Of a DNA stretch of 64,000 nt, positions 34,625 to 43,019 are shown one piece after another; position 1 is the stretch's first letter, and every line of letters begins with the position of its first letter. The notes below the pieces were generated by a model. The model did not search any database. It was not told the DNA's origin and saw only the letters and a program-made list of their open reading frames with translations. The position numbers and the translations under genes were made by a program. This stretch comes from Haliscomenobacter sp041740695 (GTDB taxonomy: Bacteria; Bacteroidota; Bacteroidia; Chitinophagales; Saprospiraceae). The stretch covers positions 1 through 64,000 of the forward strand of contig NZ_JBGSLK010000107.1 of NCBI RefSeq assembly GCF_041740695.1, given 5' to 3'.

Positions 34625-35248
34625 ATGCCTACCATCAAAACCAGTAAGGAGGAAGTGCTGCAAAAATCAATGCTCTTGATTTGGCAGAAAGGCTACCACT
34701 ATACCAGCATTGGCGACCTCGCGTCCGCTTTGGGCATGCACAAATCGCACTTTTATTACTATTTCAAAGATAAGGAAGACCTAATGAAGGAAGTCCTCAG
34801 CTACATGTTGGAGCAATTCACCCAAATGCTCAAGCGTATTGTCGAAAATACTGAGCTGGATACATCCGGTAAACTGCAAAAATTGGCCGGCAAGATGGCC
34901 CGCTTTTATGACTTCAACGGCTATTCCAACGGGTGTTTAATGGCCAATACTGCGCTTGAATGTTATTTTCAGAAAACCAAAACGCAAACAGAAAAAGAGT
35001 ATTCAACAGCCAATACTGCCATTGAATCCGTAGGAAAAGAGTATGCTTTTTTGCCCATCGTGCGCAAGTTTTTCAGCACCTTTATTGAGTATTTAACCCA
35101 GATTTACAGTGAAAAATACCCAGCTGAAGAGGCCGCTCAAATGGCGGTTCAGGCAGTGCAAGAGTTTGAAGGTGCCTTACTGCTGACCCGCTTGTTTGCC
35201 GATGAAAACTATTTGAAGCAAGCTTTGGAGCGAATCGCCAGTCGTTAA
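34625..35248 (+). CDS. TetR/AcrR family transcriptional regulator
   Basis: 207 aa. N-terminal helix-turn-helix: QKSMLLIWQKGYHYTSIGDLA, then ASALGMHKSHFYYYFKDKEDL with the recognition helix HKSHFYYYF. The C-terminal ligand domain (from about 60) includes NGCLMANTALE, as in the YxaF/LmrA-like subgroup. It probably represses itself and the hydrolase gene 56 bp downstream; near-identical 21-bp sites precede both genes. Confidence 0.92.
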   Translation: MPTIKTSKEEVLQKSMLLIWQKGYHYTSIGDLASALGMHKSHFYYYFKDKEDLMKEVLSYMLEQFTQMLKRIVENTELDTSGKLQKLAGKMARFYDFNGYSNGCLMANTALECYFQKTKTQTEKEYSTANTAIESVGKEYAFLPIVRKFFSTFIEYLTQIYSEKYPAEEAAQMAVQAVQEFEGALLLTRLFADENYLKQALERIASR

Positions 35249-35265
35249 TTTTTTTTGCTTAATAA

Positions 35266-35286
35266 TTTTAACGAACGATCAATAAA
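35266..35286. promoter_or_regulatory. Candidate TetR operator, copy 2
   Basis: TTTTAACGAACGATCAATAAA, 18 bp before the hydrolase start codon and closely matching the site upstream of the regulator gene. Confidence 0.6.
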
Positions 35287-35304
35287 ATAAAAACATCCAT
35301 AACC

Positions 35305-36204
35305 ATGTCCGCAAACATCCCGACCCGAAACCTATTGGCTCCAGCCGAAAAACTCAGCATCACCTGCGCTGATGGAGTGCCCCTTTCTGCCGTGCTCTGC
35401 GCGCCTGCCCAAGCTCAAGCAGCCATCATGCTCAGTGGTGGTACCGGATTTAAAAAAGAATTTTACCTGCCGCTGGCCAATTACCTCGCTGAACATGGCC
35501 TGGCTACCATTGTATACGATTACCGGGGAACTGGCGAGTCAAAACCCGCAGACATGCGTCAGTGTGACTATACTTTTTTGGATTATGGTCAAAAAGACAT
35601 GCCTGCTATATTGGATTTTATGGATGCCCGCTACCCGGATTTACCCAAATTGATTTTAGGGCATAGCGCGGGTGGGCAACTAGTTGGGTTTATGCCCAAT
35701 GTACACAAAGCAAAAGGTTTGGTAGCCATAGCTACCTCGGTGGGTTATCTGCCTTACATGCCTTGGGGTTATCGACTCAAGAGTTATTATTTCTTCTATT
35801 TGTTTACCCCCATAAGTATCCTGCTGAAGGGTTATATTGCTTCCAAAAGGTTCAAAATCATGGAGGATTTGCCACGCAAAGTGGTGACCCAATGGAGGGC
35901 CTGGTGCAGCAAGCCCAATTACTTTTTTGATCCAAAATTTTATAGCAAAAGTGTCCCTACCGGAGTTTTTGATCAAATGCCTTTTCCCATTCACGTTTTT
36001 TGGGCCACTGACGATCCCATCAGCAATGCCCGCTCGGTACCTGCTTTTTGGAATCATGTCAAAAGTGAGGATGGCCTGAGCTTTCAGGTGTTACGCCCCG
36101 AAGATTGGAATACGCCCAAAATTGACCATTACGGGGTATTCCGGGCTCAGTTTAAGGATTCCTTGTGGAAGGAAGTATTGGGTGCCTTACAGCGCATGCT
36201 GTGA
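35305..36204 (+). CDS. Alpha/beta hydrolase (serine aminopeptidase S33-like)
   Basis: 299 aa cytosolic hydrolase. Visible: oxyanion region MLSGGTGFKKEFY, YDYRGTGES, the nucleophile elbow GHSAGGQ (serine near 113), an acid in ATDDP near 235 and a histidine in KIDHYGVF near 275. Relatives act on esters or lipids; substrate unknown. The TetR gene immediately upstream and the shared operator-like site suggest induction by a small hydrophobic compound. Confidence 0.88.
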   Translation: MSANIPTRNLLAPAEKLSITCADGVPLSAVLCAPAQAQAAIMLSGGTGFKKEFYLPLANYLAEHGLATIVYDYRGTGESKPADMRQCDYTFLDYGQKDMPAILDFMDARYPDLPKLILGHSAGGQLVGFMPNVHKAKGLVAIATSVGYLPYMPWGYRLKSYYFFYLFTPISILLKGYIASKRFKIMEDLPRKVVTQWRAWCSKPNYFFDPKFYSKSVPTGVFDQMPFPIHVFWATDDPISNARSVPAFWNHVKSEDGLSFQVLRPEDWNTPKIDHYGVFRAQFKDSLWKEVLGALQRML

Positions 36205-36243
36205 AAGATATGCTGAAAACCTGCATTTAGTAGCAGGTTATAT

Positions 36244-36282
36244 GGCTGGCGCAATAACCCGCGCCAGCCTTTTATTTTTTTC
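36244..36282 (+). terminator. Strong intrinsic terminator
   Basis: GGCTGGCGC (36244-36252) and GCGCCAGCC (36261-36269), followed by TTTTATTTTTTT. Ends the hydrolase transcript. Confidence 0.92.
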
Positions 36283-36292
36283 CGTCCCTTAG

Positions 36293-36333
36293 TAGTGGGG
36301 CAAAATGAACACTTAATTTTTTATCGCCTCTTA
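36293..36333 (-). repeat. Hairpin element, copy D, with the core deleted
   Basis: 41 bp. The minus strand reads TAAGAGGCGATAAAAAATTA, then AGTGTTCATTTTGCCCCACTA: it has both ends of the 122-bp family joined at a TTTTGCC that occurs in the left arm and again at the right end. The core hairpin is missing, as expected for deletion between short direct repeats. Its outer edge is the TAA stop of the haloperoxidase gene. Confidence 0.85.
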
Positions 36334-37680
36334 TCGGTCTCTGAATTTCAATAAACTGATGTTTTTTCCTACTCGAATACCTTGCAAGAGCCCCTGTTCA
36401 TTGCCTACACGGTAGTGAATTCCTCCGTACAAACGGCTTACCGCAGCCTCGTTGGCAAATTCAAAAAATGTGCTGAAGGTGCGTGGACCACCGTCGATGT
36501 CGGTGCGAGCTATGTGTGCCCGATCGGTAAAGGCGTAATTGTAGCCGAATAAATCGGATAAAATTTGTGCTGTTGCTCCCGATTGGGTGGAATGCCCTGA
36601 GGTGTATTCAGGGAAAGGGGGCGTGGTCAGATGCGCATTCCAAGAGGCATCAATCTGGGCTTTGACGTAAGTGATTGGCCGCATCAAATTGTGGGTGTAC
36701 TTAGCATTCCAGCACGACACAAAAGCGTCGTGCACCCCCATGCCAACCCGGGCAAAAGCTTCAGCGGCAACTGCCAGGCTAGCTTCTTCTTTTTCCAGTA
36801 TTTGCTTGGTAATGTCGATGGAATGCCCTGGTGGAGTGAAGGTTTTCCCGGGATCATCACTCCAATATTCAGCGATCGTTTTTTGTTCCACCGTCAGATT
36901 TTTAACGGTCGTGTACACTTCCAATGCTTGTTGATAAAAAGGAGAAGTTTTGTCGGTAGAGTAAGTAGGCGGCGCTGGTACCATTGATACATCGGCATTA
37001 TTGGGATAAAAAGTCCGCACTTTACCCCAAAAAGGCTGAAGTGGTATTTTTTGGAAAGCTGGTGCAGTAGGTACCCACAAACTCGCCCCAGTAGGTGCCG
37101 TATAAGTAGTCGGAAAGTTGGTTTGGTAACAGAATTGTTGGCCATCCCCATTGGAATAATTGGCAATGGCATTGGCAACCGCCATGCCGTATTCGGTGGA
37201 TCGTTTGTGAATGTCATCGTGGATGGTATTCCGATAGCGTTCGGTATACTTCTGCTCCAGACTGGCGATCAAAAACTTATTTTGCTCTGTAGCGGGCGCA
37301 TAACAAGCTTTTACAATTTGGGCCAGGGCTGCATTGCCCACCAGAGGCCAGTGGTATTCCAGATTGGGATCAATTTCGGGCAAATTAGACGCTTCTAAAC
37401 CCGTAACCTGCCCCGCCATACTCAGGCCACTGGGAATCCCGGGGCGGACCGACTCAAATAAAGCCAAGCCAACGTACCCAAACATTCGGGCTGCTACTGG
37501 TGGGGTATAACCAGCAGTTTCTTTGGTGAGTTGCAGCGTAAGATCCATCCAGTCCTGGACGAGCTCTGAGTCGTACTCATCCGCAGTAGGTAGAAAGGTT
37601 ACTTCTTTGCCATCAGGGTCACAAGCAGTGACGAAGCCCAGCATGAGTAGTGCCAGACACAAACGTAGTAGGTGATTCAT
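36331..37680 (-). CDS. Vanadium-dependent haloperoxidase / PAP2-superfamily lipoprotein
   Basis: 449 aa. The N-terminus MNHLLRLCLALLMLGFVTAC ends in a lipobox cysteine, so it is a periplasmic or outer-membrane lipoprotein. The phosphate/vanadate pocket is visible: a KxxxxxRP-type MRPITYVKAQ, the EYTSGHSTQSGA loop with its catalytic histidine, and the C-terminal GGIHYRVGNEQG with RxxxH-type spacing. It could be a halogenating peroxidase or a phosphatase; sequence alone does not decide. The stop codon lies on the edge of repeat copy D. Confidence 0.88.
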   Translation of the reverse strand: MNHLLRLCLALLMLGFVTACDPDGKEVTFLPTADEYDSELVQDWMDLTLQLTKETAGYTPPVAARMFGYVGLALFESVRPGIPSGLSMAGQVTGLEASNLPEIDPNLEYHWPLVGNAALAQIVKACYAPATEQNKFLIASLEQKYTERYRNTIHDDIHKRSTEYGMAVANAIANYSNGDGQQFCYQTNFPTTYTAPTGASLWVPTAPAFQKIPLQPFWGKVRTFYPNNADVSMVPAPPTYSTDKTSPFYQQALEVYTTVKNLTVEQKTIAEYWSDDPGKTFTPPGHSIDITKQILEKEEASLAVAAEAFARVGMGVHDAFVSCWNAKYTHNLMRPITYVKAQIDASWNAHLTTPPFPEYTSGHSTQSGATAQILSDLFGYNYAFTDRAHIARTDIDGGPRTFSTFFEFANEAAVSRLYGGIHYRVGNEQGLLQGIRVGKNISLLKFRDR

Positions 37681-37841
37681 GGGTAAATCGATTTATTGAG
37701 GAAATAATTGTTTTTAAACCAATTTTTTAAGGTAGGTAGACAGTTGTATTACTCAAAGCATCAGGCAATTGCAAGAAAGAACCGCAATATAACGCAAAGG
37801 GAGGAGTCTTCAGCGTAATCGATCTATTTTTTAAGGTTTTG

Positions 37842-38852
37842 TCAGCGTTTTTGCTCCCACTCCCAGGCCGTACGCATAATGTCACTAATGCTGCGTTTGG
37901 CCTGCCAGCCGAGGCGCTCGGTGGCTCGGTTGTTGTTGGCATAAATAGCCACCACATCCCCCGCCCGGCGAGGGCCAATAATATAATTGAGTTTTTGCCC
38001 GGAAACCTCTTCAAAGGCTTTGATGGCCTCTAGTACTGTCACCCCTTCACCAATACCCAGGTTGAATGTTTCGCAGTTGCTTTCCTGCCGATTGGCTAAG
38101 AGGTATTGAATGGCTTTGGTGTGCGCATTAGCCAGGTCCATCACGTGGATGTAGTCGCGTACACAACTACCATCGCGGGTAGGGTAATCGGCTCCGAACA
38201 CGGTCATGCTCGCCCGTTTGCCTGCGGCAGTTTCAGTGATTACGGGCACAAGATTGGTGGCTGCCGTAGCTGCTTCACCGATCAGGGTACTTTCGTGGGC
38301 ACCTGCGGGGTTGAAATAACGTAGAATGACCGCGTTGGTATTTTTTTCCTGAAAACAGAAGTCGTGTAAGATGTGCTCGCCCATTTGTTTGGTGCGTGCA
38401 TAGGGTGATTCGGCGTTTTGGAAGGGGGTACTTTCGGTTACGGGCAGTTCGGTGGCATTGCCATAAACGGAACAGGACGAAGAAAAAATGATGTTTTTCA
38501 CTCCGAACTCCAACATACACTCCAGGACATTGAGCAGACTATCGAGATTGTTGTGGAAATAACGTAGTGGCTGTTCCACACTTTCACCCACGTATTTGAG
38601 CGCGGCAAAATGGATGATGCCCGCGATATCGGGATGGGCTTGAAATACGGCCTTCGTTGCTGCCTTGTCGCAAAGGTCGACGGGGTAATTTTGCACCGTT
38701 TTTCCGGTAATGGCTTTTACCCCATCGAGGATACTTTCCGATGCATTGATCAGGTTATCAATGGAAACCACCTCAAAACCATTGTCAATCAAATCAACCA
38801 AGGTATGACTGCCGATGTAGCCGCAGCCACCCGTAACGAGAATCTTACTCAT
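37842..38852 (-). CDS. galE: UDP-glucose 4-epimerase
   Basis: 336 aa short-chain dehydrogenase-type epimerase interconverting UDP-glucose and UDP-galactose. NAD-binding GGCGYIGSH at residues 7-15, IIHFAALKYVGES near 80, and the catalytic tyrosine-lysine pair in SPYARTK near 150. Start ATG 38852 (MSKILVTGG); the frame opens 11 codons earlier, inside the narrow gap with cysQ. Divergent from cysQ with 36 bp between start codons. Confidence 0.95.
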   Translation of the reverse strand: MSKILVTGGCGYIGSHTLVDLIDNGFEVVSIDNLINASESILDGVKAITGKTVQNYPVDLCDKAATKAVFQAHPDIAGIIHFAALKYVGESVEQPLRYFHNNLDSLLNVLECMLEFGVKNIIFSSSCSVYGNATELPVTESTPFQNAESPYARTKQMGEHILHDFCFQEKNTNAVILRYFNPAGAHESTLIGEAATAATNLVPVITETAAGKRASMTVFGADYPTRDGSCVRDYIHVMDLANAHTKAIQYLLANRQESNCETFNLGIGEGVTVLEAIKAFEEVSGQKLNYIIGPRRAGDVVAIYANNNRATERLGWQAKRSISDIMRTAWEWEQKR

Positions 38853-38888
38853 TTGTATTACTTTTGCGACTCGCAAAGTACCCATTCA

Positions 38889-39668
38889 ATGCAGAAGAAA
38901 CAACTTATTGCTGAAATTACCCAAATTGCCCGTCGTGCCGGAGCCGCTATTCTGGACATTTATGCCAATGAAGCCGACTTTCAGGTCGAACACAAAGCGG
39001 ATACCTCTCCCCTCACCATTGCAGACCGAACGGCCAACGCCATTATTTGTAGCGCCCTTGAAGCACTTCCAGTACAGTACCCGATCATTTCGGAAGAAAA
39101 CAAATTGCAGTCCTACGCCGAGCGTCAAGATTTCGAAAAAGCTTGGCTGGTTGATCCCCTCGATGGCACCAAGGAGTTTGTCAAACGCAATGGAGATTTT
39201 ACCGTCAACATCGCCCTGATCAACAACGGCGTCATTGAATTGGGGGTAGTGTACGTTCCGGTTTACGATGAAATGTACTACGCACTGAAAGAAGAAGGCG
39301 CTTTTTGGGAAAAAGATGGCAAAGTGGAGCAGTTACAGGCATTGTCTTTTGGGCTAAAAGACACCGGTTTAAAAGTGGTTTGTTCCCGTTCACACATGAA
39401 TCCGGAAACGGAAGCGTTTATCAACGCACTGGATCAACCCGAACTGGTTTCCCGCGGCAGCTCGCTCAAGTTTTTGATGATTGCCCAGGGCCAGGCACAC
39501 GTTTATCCGCGCATGGGGCCAACTATGGAATGGGATACGGGCGCAGCACAAATTGTACTGGAAGAGGCTGGAGGAACGGTCATTGATCAGAATACCCAAC
39601 AACCTTTGCGGTACAACAAGGAAAATTTGTTGAATCCACATTTTGTAGCTTATGGCAATGTACATTAA
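38889..39668 (+). CDS. cysQ: 3'(2'),5'-bisphosphate nucleotidase CysQ
   Basis: 259 aa inositol-monophosphatase-fold enzyme that dephosphorylates 3'-phosphoadenosine 5'-phosphate, a by-product of sulfate assimilation. Metal-binding motifs: SEENK near 63 and WLVDPLDGTKEF near 85-97, and WDTGAAQIVLEEAGG near the C-terminus. I start at ATG 38889 (MQKKQLIAEI); the longer frame runs through galE on the other strand. A -7-like TACTTTTG at 38859-38866 could serve it. Confidence 0.94.
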   Translation: MQKKQLIAEITQIARRAGAAILDIYANEADFQVEHKADTSPLTIADRTANAIICSALEALPVQYPIISEENKLQSYAERQDFEKAWLVDPLDGTKEFVKRNGDFTVNIALINNGVIELGVVYVPVYDEMYYALKEEGAFWEKDGKVEQLQALSFGLKDTGLKVVCSRSHMNPETEAFINALDQPELVSRGSSLKFLMIAQGQAHVYPRMGPTMEWDTGAAQIVLEEAGGTVIDQNTQQPLRYNKENLLNPHFVAYGNVH

Positions 39669-39680
39669 CCCACCAGCAAA

Positions 39681-40154
39681 TTAGTCAACCGTTTTTAACA
39701 ACAGCAAGGCTTCATCCTCCTTTTTGGTCATTTTTGCCTTATCCTCAGGGCCTTTATCCTCGTATCCACAGAGGTGCAATACCCCGTGGATGATGACCCG
39801 GTGTAGTTCTTGCTCAAAAGAAACGCCAAATTGGTGGGCATTCTCGTGAATACGATCGATGCTGATGAAAACGTCCCCTTCTACAACCGGTGGATCGTGG
39901 TAAGGAAAAGTAATGATATCGGTAAGGGTATCATGCTGAAGGTACTCCTGGTTGAGTTTCAGCAGATAAGGGTCATCACAAAAAATAAAGTTGACAAAAT
40001 TGAGATCTGCCTTTTCGTGCGCTATGACCTTCTCGATCCATCGGCGCAACAAGGCGGGATTGGCGGGTTCGAAATCAATTTCTTCTGCAAAAAAAGAAAT
40101 TGGGTCACTTGGGCCATCTTCTTCTAAATCATCGTAGAGTTCAAAATCATCCAT
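39681..40154 (-). CDS. ybeY: rRNA maturation endoribonuclease YbeY
   Basis: 157 aa metalloenzyme for 16S rRNA 3'-end maturation and ribosome quality control. Zinc site HGVLHLCGYEDKG: two of the usual three histidines are clear and the third position is acidic or basic here, as is frequent in Bacteroidota. It follows the anti-sigma-type gene by 17 bp, probably one operon. Confidence 0.94.
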   Translation of the reverse strand: MDDFELYDDLEEDGPSDPISFFAEEIDFEPANPALLRRWIEKVIAHEKADLNFVNFIFCDDPYLLKLNQEYLQHDTLTDIITFPYHDPPVVEGDVFISIDRIHENAHQFGVSFEQELHRVIIHGVLHLCGYEDKGPEDKAKMTKKEDEALLLLKTVD

Positions 40155-40171
40155 AAAAGTTTAGTGAAAAA

Positions 40172-40576
40172 TTAGCGATTGTTGCCACAATTGAGGCGAA
40201 ACTGCATTTCTACAGTGCGGCCATTGTCGCAATAACGGATGCCATCCGAAAATTGCTGCATCATAAATACTCCACGGCCACCACATTTACAGCGGTTTTC
40301 CGGTTGAGTAGGATCGGGTAAACTGCGGTAATCAAAACCACGACCTTCGTCCGATACCCTTACTGCAATACAATCTGCCGACTTGTGCATTTGGATTTGC
40401 ACATGTTTGGATGCATCTTGCTTGTTGCCGTGAATAATCGCGTTATTCACCGCTTCAGTAAGGCTGATCAGAATGTTTCCGTAAAGGTCTGGGTTGATTT
40501 TGTACTTGTTTACCATCTTGTCCAAGAAGGACTCAATTCTAGCGACGCTGCGCGGATCGGAAGGTAATTTCAGCAT
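40172..40576 (-). CDS. Anti-sigma-factor-type ATP-binding protein (HATPase_c, RsbW-like)
   Basis: 134 aa single GHKL-type domain. N-box EAVNNAIIHGN (near 48-58), G1 box SDEGRGFDY, G2 region GGRGVFMMQQ. Such proteins act as serine kinases/anti-sigma factors in partner-switching; a target is not evident here. First gene of a two-gene unit with ybeY. Confidence 0.9.
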   Translation of the reverse strand: MLKLPSDPRSVARIESFLDKMVNKYKINPDLYGNILISLTEAVNNAIIHGNKQDASKHVQIQMHKSADCIAVRVSDEGRGFDYRSLPDPTQPENRCKCGGRGVFMMQQFSDGIRYCDNGRTVEMQFRLNCGNNR

Positions 40577-40909
40577 AACTTCGATTAAGGCTTGTGTTTT
40601 GAAAAAAGTAACCTTGGGGTAAACTAATTTGAAACACGCTCTAGAGTGATCAAAAGCGAACGAAAATTAGGGGAATATTACGTAAGATGCAACTGACTTT
40701 TACTAAAGCAAAGACTTAAAAGGCTCATTGACAAGGAATAAAACTTTTTGTGTGTTGCTTTTTCTTCGAAACCCCTTGCAATCAGCCCTTTATACGCATG
40801 AATTTGTTAAACGTCACGCACCTGACAATTAAAAAACAAAAAAATAATTGTCCAAAGCACAGTTTTTTTTCTGAGCCTTTGGCCAGCCTGGTGAAATTAT
40901 CAGGTTTAC
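40577..40909. other. Intergenic region without recognised features
   Basis: 333 A+T-rich bases upstream of the anti-sigma-type gene and downstream of the PLP enzyme gene. I see no gene, no clear terminator and no full promoter match. Confidence 0.5.
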
Positions 40910-42070
40910 TTACATACTTTCGAAACCTCGATCCAGGTCTTTGATCAGATAATCAGCATCTTCCAACCCTACATATAAGCGTAAAACCCGATGCGCAGGA
41001 TTGTCCGGGTTGAATTCTTCATCCAGCAAACTGGCACAACCTGGGAGGATCAAACTTTCATGCCCACCCCAACTAACCGCCATCATGATGTGGTGCAAAC
41101 CTTCACAAAACCGTACAATCTCCTGTCGGGTATCGGCATACAGGTAAAAACTAAGTAAACCACCAGCCCCACTCATTTGTTCGCGGGCCAGTTCATATTG
41201 CGGGAAGGTCACATCAAAGGGAAACAATACTTTTTCAACCTGGGGATGGTGTTTTAGGAAATCTACAATTTTAGGCGTAGTTGCAGAAACCCGCTCCAGC
41301 CGGGCAGAAAGGGTGCGCAAACCCCGGATCAGCAACCAGGCATTAAAGGGTTGAATGCCGCTCCCGATGTTCAGGTATTCGCTGTCAAAGATTTTTTTGA
41401 TCATGGCGCTGCTTCCACTGAGTACGCCTGCCACGGTATCACTATGCCCACCAATGTACTTGGTCGCACTTTGCAGCGCCAAATCGATCCCCATTTCGAT
41501 GGGCCTTTGGTACAGGGGCGTACAGTAGCTGTTGTCGCAAATGGTGATGATGCCGTGATCCTGTGCGAGCTCTGACACCGCCCGCAAATCCTGCAGGGCA
41601 TAACTCCAGCTATTGGGGCTTTCCAGGTAAATGATCCGGGTATTAGGGCGGATGGCGTCTGCAAAGTTTTCCAACAGCGTGCCATCTACGTAAGTGGTGT
41701 CGACATTGAAGCGGGGCAAAATGTTGTCAAACATCCGTTGCGCCCAGGTGTAGGGCTTTTGTACACTCACGATGTGCTCATCCGCCTGAATGTTGGCGAG
41801 TACTGCGGCAAAAATGGCCGCCGCGCCACTGTTGAACACCAGGGCATCTTCGGCCCGGTCCAGCGCTGCCAGTTTTTCTCTTAAAATATCCACCGTAGGG
41901 TTGATGCCCCGACTGTACAAATAACCACTTGATTCGTCGGCGAATAAATCCCGTAACTCATCCACCTTCCGCACCTGAAAATTGCTGGTTTGGATGATCG
42001 GTGGCGCAATGGCATTGAAGTAGTCTGCGCGGTTTTCGCCTAGTTCGTTGAGGATGAAAGAAAGTTCCAT
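40910..42070 (-). CDS. Cys/Met-metabolism PLP-dependent enzyme (cystathionine lyase/synthase family)
   Basis: 386 aa fold-type I PLP enzyme related to cystathionine gamma-synthase/beta- and gamma-lyases. SGYLYSRGINPTVD is the active-site tyrosine/arginine loop, FNSGAAAIFA binds phosphate, and the Schiff-base lysine is K204 in SATKYIGGHSD. Ends with the conserved VGLEDADYLIKDLDRGF. Lyase or synthase activity cannot be told from sequence. The PARIS-like pair lies 51 bp upstream on the same strand. Confidence 0.93.
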   Translation of the reverse strand: MELSFILNELGENRADYFNAIAPPIIQTSNFQVRKVDELRDLFADESSGYLYSRGINPTVDILREKLAALDRAEDALVFNSGAAAIFAAVLANIQADEHIVSVQKPYTWAQRMFDNILPRFNVDTTYVDGTLLENFADAIRPNTRIIYLESPNSWSYALQDLRAVSELAQDHGIITICDNSYCTPLYQRPIEMGIDLALQSATKYIGGHSDTVAGVLSGSSAMIKKIFDSEYLNIGSGIQPFNAWLLIRGLRTLSARLERVSATTPKIVDFLKHHPQVEKVLFPFDVTFPQYELAREQMSGAGGLLSFYLYADTRQEIVRFCEGLHHIMMAVSWGGHESLILPGCASLLDEEFNPDNPAHRVLRLYVGLEDADYLIKDLDRGFESM

Positions 42071-42121
42071 GAGAATGAGGTTGGGGCAATCGCCCGTGGC
42101 AAAATTAATTTTTCCAGGGGC

Positions 42122-43018
42122 TTAGCCTAAAGTATTGATGGCCTCGATGATGTCACTGCATTCTTCGTGGTCGATGAATTGGAGGGCATCTTGATGCAAA
42201 TCTGCAATTTTATGGTCGGTCTTAAGCTTAAAATATGACATGTACGGGGTTTGGCTACGAAGGTCTTTGTTGCGCCACTTTTCGTCAATTGAGACAGCAG
42301 CTTCTCTAGCTCGAAAAAGATAAATCCTAAGCATCCATTTCCCATTGACAACAAGCTTCAGATTTGTAAAATCAATTCCTTTCTCACTCGCAAAAGCATC
42401 TAAATCCATTTTATTCATAGGGAGAATTTTTGTTGCAAGATGCCGTAACTTGTCAAGATTCATTTCTGCTCCATACGAGATAATCGCTTGGTAATTATCA
42501 GCGCCGAGACATTCTTGTTTTAATGCATCAAGTGAGACGTAATAAAGTGGTTCATAAACCTCTCGTATGTGATTAAGGACAAATTCAATTATTTCATCGT
42601 CAATGTCTCGAAATGTTGCATGAGTTATTTTTTCAAGAATTTTTACAAGGTTCTTCTTTGTCGCAAAATAGCTTTCAATAGAGTAGTATTTTAGGATATG
42701 AAGATTGATTAATGTTTCAGGCGTAGTGTCTCCTTTATAGGGTCGACTATCTCGATCAATAATTCCTAAGACGTATCTTCGATTGGTTTCGTCGTTCGCC
42801 AATTTAGCTTGTAATTGAGTGAGGCATTGAATAACACTTTCACACCCTGCATGAAAATCCTCAAATTCAGCTACAGCGTGAATTTTTGCCTCTTTGTTTA
42901 TTTCCACAGCAATACGTGAATAGATTTGCCGATCATCCTTGCCCTCAACGACAACAAAAGGCTCCTTAATCATTCTTGCCCTAACCAGCGTATCTACCAG
43001 GCGGTGTTTGAACTCCAT
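42122..43018 (-). CDS. ariB: DUF4435 TOPRIM-like protein, probable PARIS effector AriB
   Basis: 298 aa. TOPRIM-type acidic residues are visible: E25 in VVVEGKDD and the D88-x-D90 pair in GIIDRDS. In PARIS (phage anti-restriction-induced system) AriB is a DUF4435 nuclease held by the ATPase AriA and released on sensing a phage anti-restriction protein, then cutting host tRNA. Here the DUF4435 gene starts 1 bp after the AAA ATPase gene stops, in the same order and sizes as PARIS. Coding is visibly more A+T-rich than the neighbours, suggesting acquisition. An OLD-like or other ATPase/TOPRIM pair is the alternative. Confidence 0.85.
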   Translation of the reverse strand: MEFKHRLVDTLVRARMIKEPFVVVEGKDDRQIYSRIAVEINKEAKIHAVAEFEDFHAGCESVIQCLTQLQAKLANDETNRRYVLGIIDRDSRPYKGDTTPETLINLHILKYYSIESYFATKKNLVKILEKITHATFRDIDDEIIEFVLNHIREVYEPLYYVSLDALKQECLGADNYQAIISYGAEMNLDKLRHLATKILPMNKMDLDAFASEKGIDFTNLKLVVNGKWMLRIYLFRAREAAVSIDEKWRNKDLRSQTPYMSYFKLKTDHKIADLHQDALQFIDHEECSDIIEAINTLG

Positions 43019-43019
43019 C

